24,117 bases of DNA, taken from contig JAITLH010000336.1 of assembly GCA_031277995.1 (NCBI GenBank), positions 1-24,117 on the forward strand. The letters are read 5' to 3'. The stretch is from Deltaproteobacteria bacterium (GTDB lineage: Bacteria > Desulfobacterota > Desulfarculia > Adiutricales > Adiutricaceae). Below, piece after piece: positions 21,109 to 24,117 of the stretch. A program made the position numbers and the translations under genes. Each line of letters starts with the position of its first letter. Position 1 is the first letter of the stretch. The notes below the pieces were generated by a model, which was not told where the DNA came from, searched no databases, and worked only from the letters and a program-made list of their open reading frames with translations.

Positions 21109-23151
21109 ATGGGTTTTAGAACGAAGATTCTTTTGATGCTGGCCATCCTGACTTTGGCGGCCCTGGCCAATTTTGGGGTGAGTTTATTCATGGCCGGCAG
21201 CATGGGCCAGGAGATAGGCAGGAAATCCAGCCAAAGCGTGGAACGGCTTGCCGACTTGATAAAAAACTCGGAAGAAGAACGGGCCAGTAACGCCCTATTG
21301 GGCCAGCTGACCGATTTGCAGGTACTTTTGACCAACGTTGAGCGCGAGGCCCTTTACGGCGCTTACTTCTATCTGGGCCAGCGCAATTTGGCCACGGTCT
21401 CAAAAGAGGCCAACGACATGGCCCTTGAGCAAATAGAAACTTTTAGCCGAAACGTCATGACCACCGAACCCCCAGAAGTCAACGGCTTTGGGGCCAGCTT
21501 TGAAAAGAGGCAGTTTTCACCCTGGACCGAGGTCATGTTCCCTTATATTTACCTAAGGGATGGCAAAGTCGAATATACCATCATTCCCGAGGTGGAAGGG
21601 ATCGAGGATCCCTCGACGGCCCAACAAGACATGGTCATCGAGTTGGAACTCGACGAAAACTATTACATAACCAGCGTCCCCAAGGATCACGACCGCTCCC
21701 AACCCCTACCGATAGAAGTCCATTGGACCAAGACCTACATCGATCAATTCGCCAAGGTCCCGGTCATGACGGCCACGGTTCCCATTAGCGACGATACCGG
21801 GGTCAAGGGCGTGGCCTTTATTGACCTGACCCTGTCCGGCCTATCACACATCGCCAAAAACTTGGGCGAAAAAGTCCCCGGCAACCTGGTCTTGATTTTT
21901 AGCCTCCCCTACAACGAGGTGGTGGCCCAATCCGGCCTTGACCATTACGAACCCACCGATGGCTTTGACCCCAATAACCACTCCCAGCCCATGGTCGTGA
22001 CGAAAAACATTGAGGAGTTTGAGGAAGGCCAAAAAATAAAGGCCCTTTTCGATTCCATGAAAGCGGGGGAATTAAAGACCGTCACCGTTTCGATAAAAGG
22101 CGAGGGCTATTTGGTCCAGGCCGTTAACCTAAAAAACCTCTTTGGTTTCGTCCTTTTTACCCCGGAAAAGGAGATTCACAAGGAAACGGCCCAGGCCCAA
22201 GAAATGGGCCGGGAACTGGCCGCGGATCAAGCCAGATCCATGCGGCGCATCGGTTTGGTAGGCACGGCCTCGGTCATAATCCTCCTTTTGGTCCTGTCCT
22301 TTATCACCGTTTTCGTGGTCAAGGTCACCTCGACCTTAAAATTGGCCGGGGAAAGGCTCTTTGTCCAGGCCCGGGAAGTTTTTAGGATGTCGGACCGTTT
22401 GTCGAGCCTGTCCGATCTTCTGGAAACCGACGGCCGGACCCAGCAAGACACCATGGTTCAGACTTCCTCGGCCGTCAACAAAATCAGCGCCAAACTGCAC
22501 CAAACCGTGGGCACCACGCAAAATTGCGGCGAGGCCATGAACCGGGCCGCCCACCAGGTCACCTCCGGTTCCGAGACGGTCGTTGACATGAAAAAAGCCA
22601 TGGACGGGATTTCCAAGGCCTCATCGGAAGTGGCCAAGATCCTAAGCGACATCGAGACCATCGCCTTCCAAACCAACCTTTTGGCCCTAAACGCCTCGGT
22701 TGAGGCCTCCAGGGCCGGCGAGGCCGGCCAGGGCTTTGCCGTCGTGGCCGAGGAGGTCAGAAACCTAGCCACGGCCACCAAGGAATCGGCCCAAAAAACT
22801 TCCACCATCTTGGAAGAATCCTTTAGGCGCACCGGCGAAGGGCAAGACGCCGCCGAAAACCTCTCCAAGAGTTTTAAGGGCATCGAATCGGTCTTTTTGG
22901 AAGCCGAGAGCATGGTCACGACCGTTAACCAAGCCACCGAGGAACAGACCAATTACGCCGACGCCATCTACGGCTACGTGGAAGGCCTAAAAACCCTGGT
23001 GGAAAACAACAAGGACATCGTCCGCGACACCAAAACCGGTAGCGGGGAATTAAACCAACAGGCCACCCACCTCTACGAAACGGCCAACCAGCTCATGGAC
23101 ATCATCAAAGGGGTCAAGCGCTCCGATGACGATTCCGAGGTCATCCTCTAA
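21109..23151 (+). CDS. Methyl-accepting chemotaxis protein with dCache-like sensor
   Basis: A 680-residue receptor: first membrane helix (about 6-29), a large periplasmic region (30-380) with a dCache-like closing strand 'GVKGVAFIDLTLSGLS' (231-246), second membrane helix (382-404) and a cytoplasmic signalling coiled coil. The hairpin tip (about 515-551) is highly conserved: 'IETIAFQTNLLALNASVEAS' then 'RAGEAGQGFAVVAEEVR', which binds CheA and CheW. Between the second helix and the signalling domain I find no HAMP pattern (no Pro-x-x-x-Leu start and no final G-D-L), only a helical stretch. The C terminus lacks a CheR-docking pentapeptide. The ligand is unknown. GGAG lies seven bases before the ATG. 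The gene is monocistronic, closed by a strong terminator. Confidence 0.92.
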   Translation: MGFRTKILLMLAILTLAALANFGVSLFMAGSMGQEIGRKSSQSVERLADLIKNSEEERASNALLGQLTDLQVLLTNVEREALYGAYFYLGQRNLATVSKEANDMALEQIETFSRNVMTTEPPEVNGFGASFEKRQFSPWTEVMFPYIYLRDGKVEYTIIPEVEGIEDPSTAQQDMVIELELDENYYITSVPKDHDRSQPLPIEVHWTKTYIDQFAKVPVMTATVPISDDTGVKGVAFIDLTLSGLSHIAKNLGEKVPGNLVLIFSLPYNEVVAQSGLDHYEPTDGFDPNNHSQPMVVTKNIEEFEEGQKIKALFDSMKAGELKTVTVSIKGEGYLVQAVNLKNLFGFVLFTPEKEIHKETAQAQEMGRELAADQARSMRRIGLVGTASVIILLLVLSFITVFVVKVTSTLKLAGERLFVQAREVFRMSDRLSSLSDLLETDGRTQQDTMVQTSSAVNKISAKLHQTVGTTQNCGEAMNRAAHQVTSGSETVVDMKKAMDGISKASSEVAKILSDIETIAFQTNLLALNASVEASRAGEAGQGFAVVAEEVRNLATATKESAQKTSTILEESFRRTGEGQDAAENLSKSFKGIESVFLEAESMVTTVNQATEEQTNYADAIYGYVEGLKTLVENNKDIVRDTKTGSGELNQQATHLYETANQLMDIIKGVKRSDDDSEVIL

Positions 23152-23164
23152 AAACCCCCTCCCC

Positions 23165-23201
23165 AAAGCCGGCGCGTAAAAAAACCCGCCGGCTTTTTTT
23201 T
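23165..23201 (+). terminator. Strong intrinsic terminator after the chemoreceptor gene
   Basis: AAAGCCGGCG (23165-23174) pairs perfectly with CGCCGGCTTT (23187-23196) around a 12-base loop, with an eight-base T run (23194-23201). It starts 13 bases after the stop codon. Confidence 0.93.
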
Positions 23202-23264
23202 CGCCCAAAATCCCCCCCAGCCAGGCCAAGGCCAGCCCAACCCCACCCCCGCCTCCCCCGCGCC

Positions 23265-23294
23265 TTGACCTTAAGCCAAAGGCCGGTGTATCCT
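23265..23294 (+). promoter_or_regulatory. Sigma70-like promoter of the exported-protein gene
   Basis: TTGACC (23265-23270) and TATCCT (23289-23294) are 18 bases apart, close to consensus. Transcription would start near 23301, about 27 bases before the ATG at 23328. This explains the TTG at 23265 as a -35 box rather than a start codon. Confidence 0.65.
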
Positions 23295-23327
23295 AGCCAA
23301 ACAAAAAACGCCCCCGGGGGAGTTCCC

Positions 23328-23873
23328 ATGCCCAAACGCCTTACCCGCCTAAGCCTGACCTTGTTTTTGGCCTTGGTCCCGTTTTTTTTCCTGGCCGGCC
23401 CGATCTTGGCCCAAGACGACGGCCCCCAAAGCGAAAACTTCTTAGACCCCGCCGCCGCGTCCGCCGCGGCTTTAGAAAGCCCCGCTTCCGAGGCCGAGGC
23501 CGAGGCTTACCATGAACCAACGCCAGAGGAATTGTCCGGGGCGGCTTTGACGCCCGAGGTCATGATTACCCAGCCGCCCCTGACCGAGGCCGATTTTGAC
23601 GCCTTCGTGGCCATGTATAATTACGTCATTTTTGGTTCCGGCTCGCTAAATTTCAACGTTTTCTCAAGATCCGTGGGCGTTCCCCTCCGCCGCTTAAACT
23701 ACCTGGCGGCCAAAATATCCCTGCCTTTGGGCGAAAGCGAGCGCCGGGCCCAGATCATAAACGAACTGGGCTTGGGGGTTTTGATGAACGGCCCGGAATG
23801 GGAGATATTTTTGAGGCGACAAACCCAGCTGGAAGAAATAACCGCGACCATGAAAAGGGCCCTGGCCAGGTAA
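23328..23873 (+). CDS. Small exported protein of unknown function
   Basis: A 181-residue protein I do not recognise. It begins with a clear Sec signal peptide: 'MPKRLTR', a hydrophobic core rich in Leu/Phe/Ala, and a likely cut after 'GPILA' near residue 28. Then comes an Ala/Glu/Pro/Ser-rich, probably disordered stretch (about 29-85) and a compact C-terminal helical part (about 85-181) with 'DFDAFVAMYNYV', 'RRLNYLAAKISLPLGE' and a final basic helix. No cysteine follows the signal, so it is not a lipoprotein; a periplasmic location is likely. GGGGGAG lies five bases before the ATG, and the frame reaching back to 23265 is only promoter sequence. It sits alone between the chemoreceptor terminator and GC-rich non-coding DNA. 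Confidence 0.8.
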   Translation: MPKRLTRLSLTLFLALVPFFFLAGPILAQDDGPQSENFLDPAAASAAALESPASEAEAEAYHEPTPEELSGAALTPEVMITQPPLTEADFDAFVAMYNYVIFGSGSLNFNVFSRSVGVPLRRLNYLAAKISLPLGESERRAQIINELGLGVLMNGPEWEIFLRRQTQLEEITATMKRALAR

Positions 23874-24117
23874 CCAAACCCCCAAAAAATCCCCGGCCTT
23901 TTTTCTCCCCCTACCGGCCCAAAGAACCGCCCCGCCGGCGAGGCCCAAGGCCGCCCCTGGGCCGCCCCTGGGGCGAATGGGGGGGGCCAAATTTTTTCCC
24001 CCAAAAATGGCCGGCCTCTCCCCTTACCCACGAAACGATCAATAATCCCCACCGCGCCAGGCCTTTATGGAAAGCGCCCAAAACTTCGTCGCCCCAAAAT
24101 TCCCCTCACCCCGTTCA
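23874..24117. other. Non-coding right edge
   Basis: GC-rich sequence with A and T runs. An AAAAAA...CCCCGGCC...TTTTTT arrangement at 23884-23907 may act as a poor terminator. Two copies of GGCCGCCCCTG lie in tandem near 23950-23971, the second forming CGCCCC-T-GGGGCG. No gene is supported. Confidence 0.45.

Overview
The window looks like chromosomal DNA of a diderm (Gram-negative-type) bacterium, most plausibly a Desulfobacterota/deltaproteobacterial lineage. The evidence is a TRAP transporter with a periplasmic binding protein, a two-membrane-segment chemoreceptor, a gene order ftsH-folP-cdaA-cdaR-glmM of the kind known from that group, and REC/HD-GYP regulators. This assignment is inference from gene content; no rRNA is present. 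Coding DNA favours G/C third positions. The intergenic DNA is unusual: it mixes long A or T runs with GGCC-rich stretches, is full of perfect inverted repeats, and carries several short tandem repeats.

Layout, left to right. (1) 1-4673, plus strand: the end of citE and all of citF (citrate lyase beta and alpha subunits), then a complete TRAP transporter (dctP, dctQ, dctM), which suggests uptake and anaerobic cleavage of citrate or a related tricarboxylate. (2) 4661-4979: a tandem array of eight full 34-bp units that starts on the dctM stop codon, followed by an AT-rich promoter-like stretch. (3) 5079-5834: a metallo-beta-lactamase-fold hydrolase. (4) 5835-6461: a gene-free region with its own promoter-like sequence and several stem-loops, a candidate non-coding RNA locus. 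(5) 6462-7415: a D-2-hydroxyacid dehydrogenase (hydroxypyruvate reductase type), converging through a shared terminator on a GDSL esterase (7465-8274, minus). (6) 8929-11483, minus: two paralogous REC-HD-GYP response regulators, each with its own terminator. One is degenerate in both its receiver and its HD-GYP site.

(7) 11834-19106, minus: ftsH, folP, then cdaA-cdaR-glmM. The last three form the conserved cyclic di-AMP/cell-wall module: CdaA makes c-di-AMP, CdaR regulates it at the membrane, and GlmM makes glucosamine-1-phosphate for peptidoglycan and LPS. GlmM here has an extra N-terminal region of about 183 residues, part acidic repeat and part histone-H1-like Lys/Ala/Pro repeat. (8) 19803-20021, minus: infA (IF-1), with a clear sigma70 promoter and a TTG start. 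(9) 20153-21108: about 0.95 kb without a recognisable gene. (10) 21109-23151, plus: a chemoreceptor without a recognisable HAMP domain, closed by a strong terminator. (11) 23328-23873, plus: a small exported protein of unknown function with its own promoter.

I did not find an obvious new defence or mobile system. The best candidates for something undescribed are the GlmM extension, the 34-bp array at the dctM stop codon, the stem-loop-rich region around 6044-6380, the pseudoenzyme-like HD-GYP paralogue, and the long perfect hairpins inside the dctP-dctQ and cdaA-cdaR junctions.
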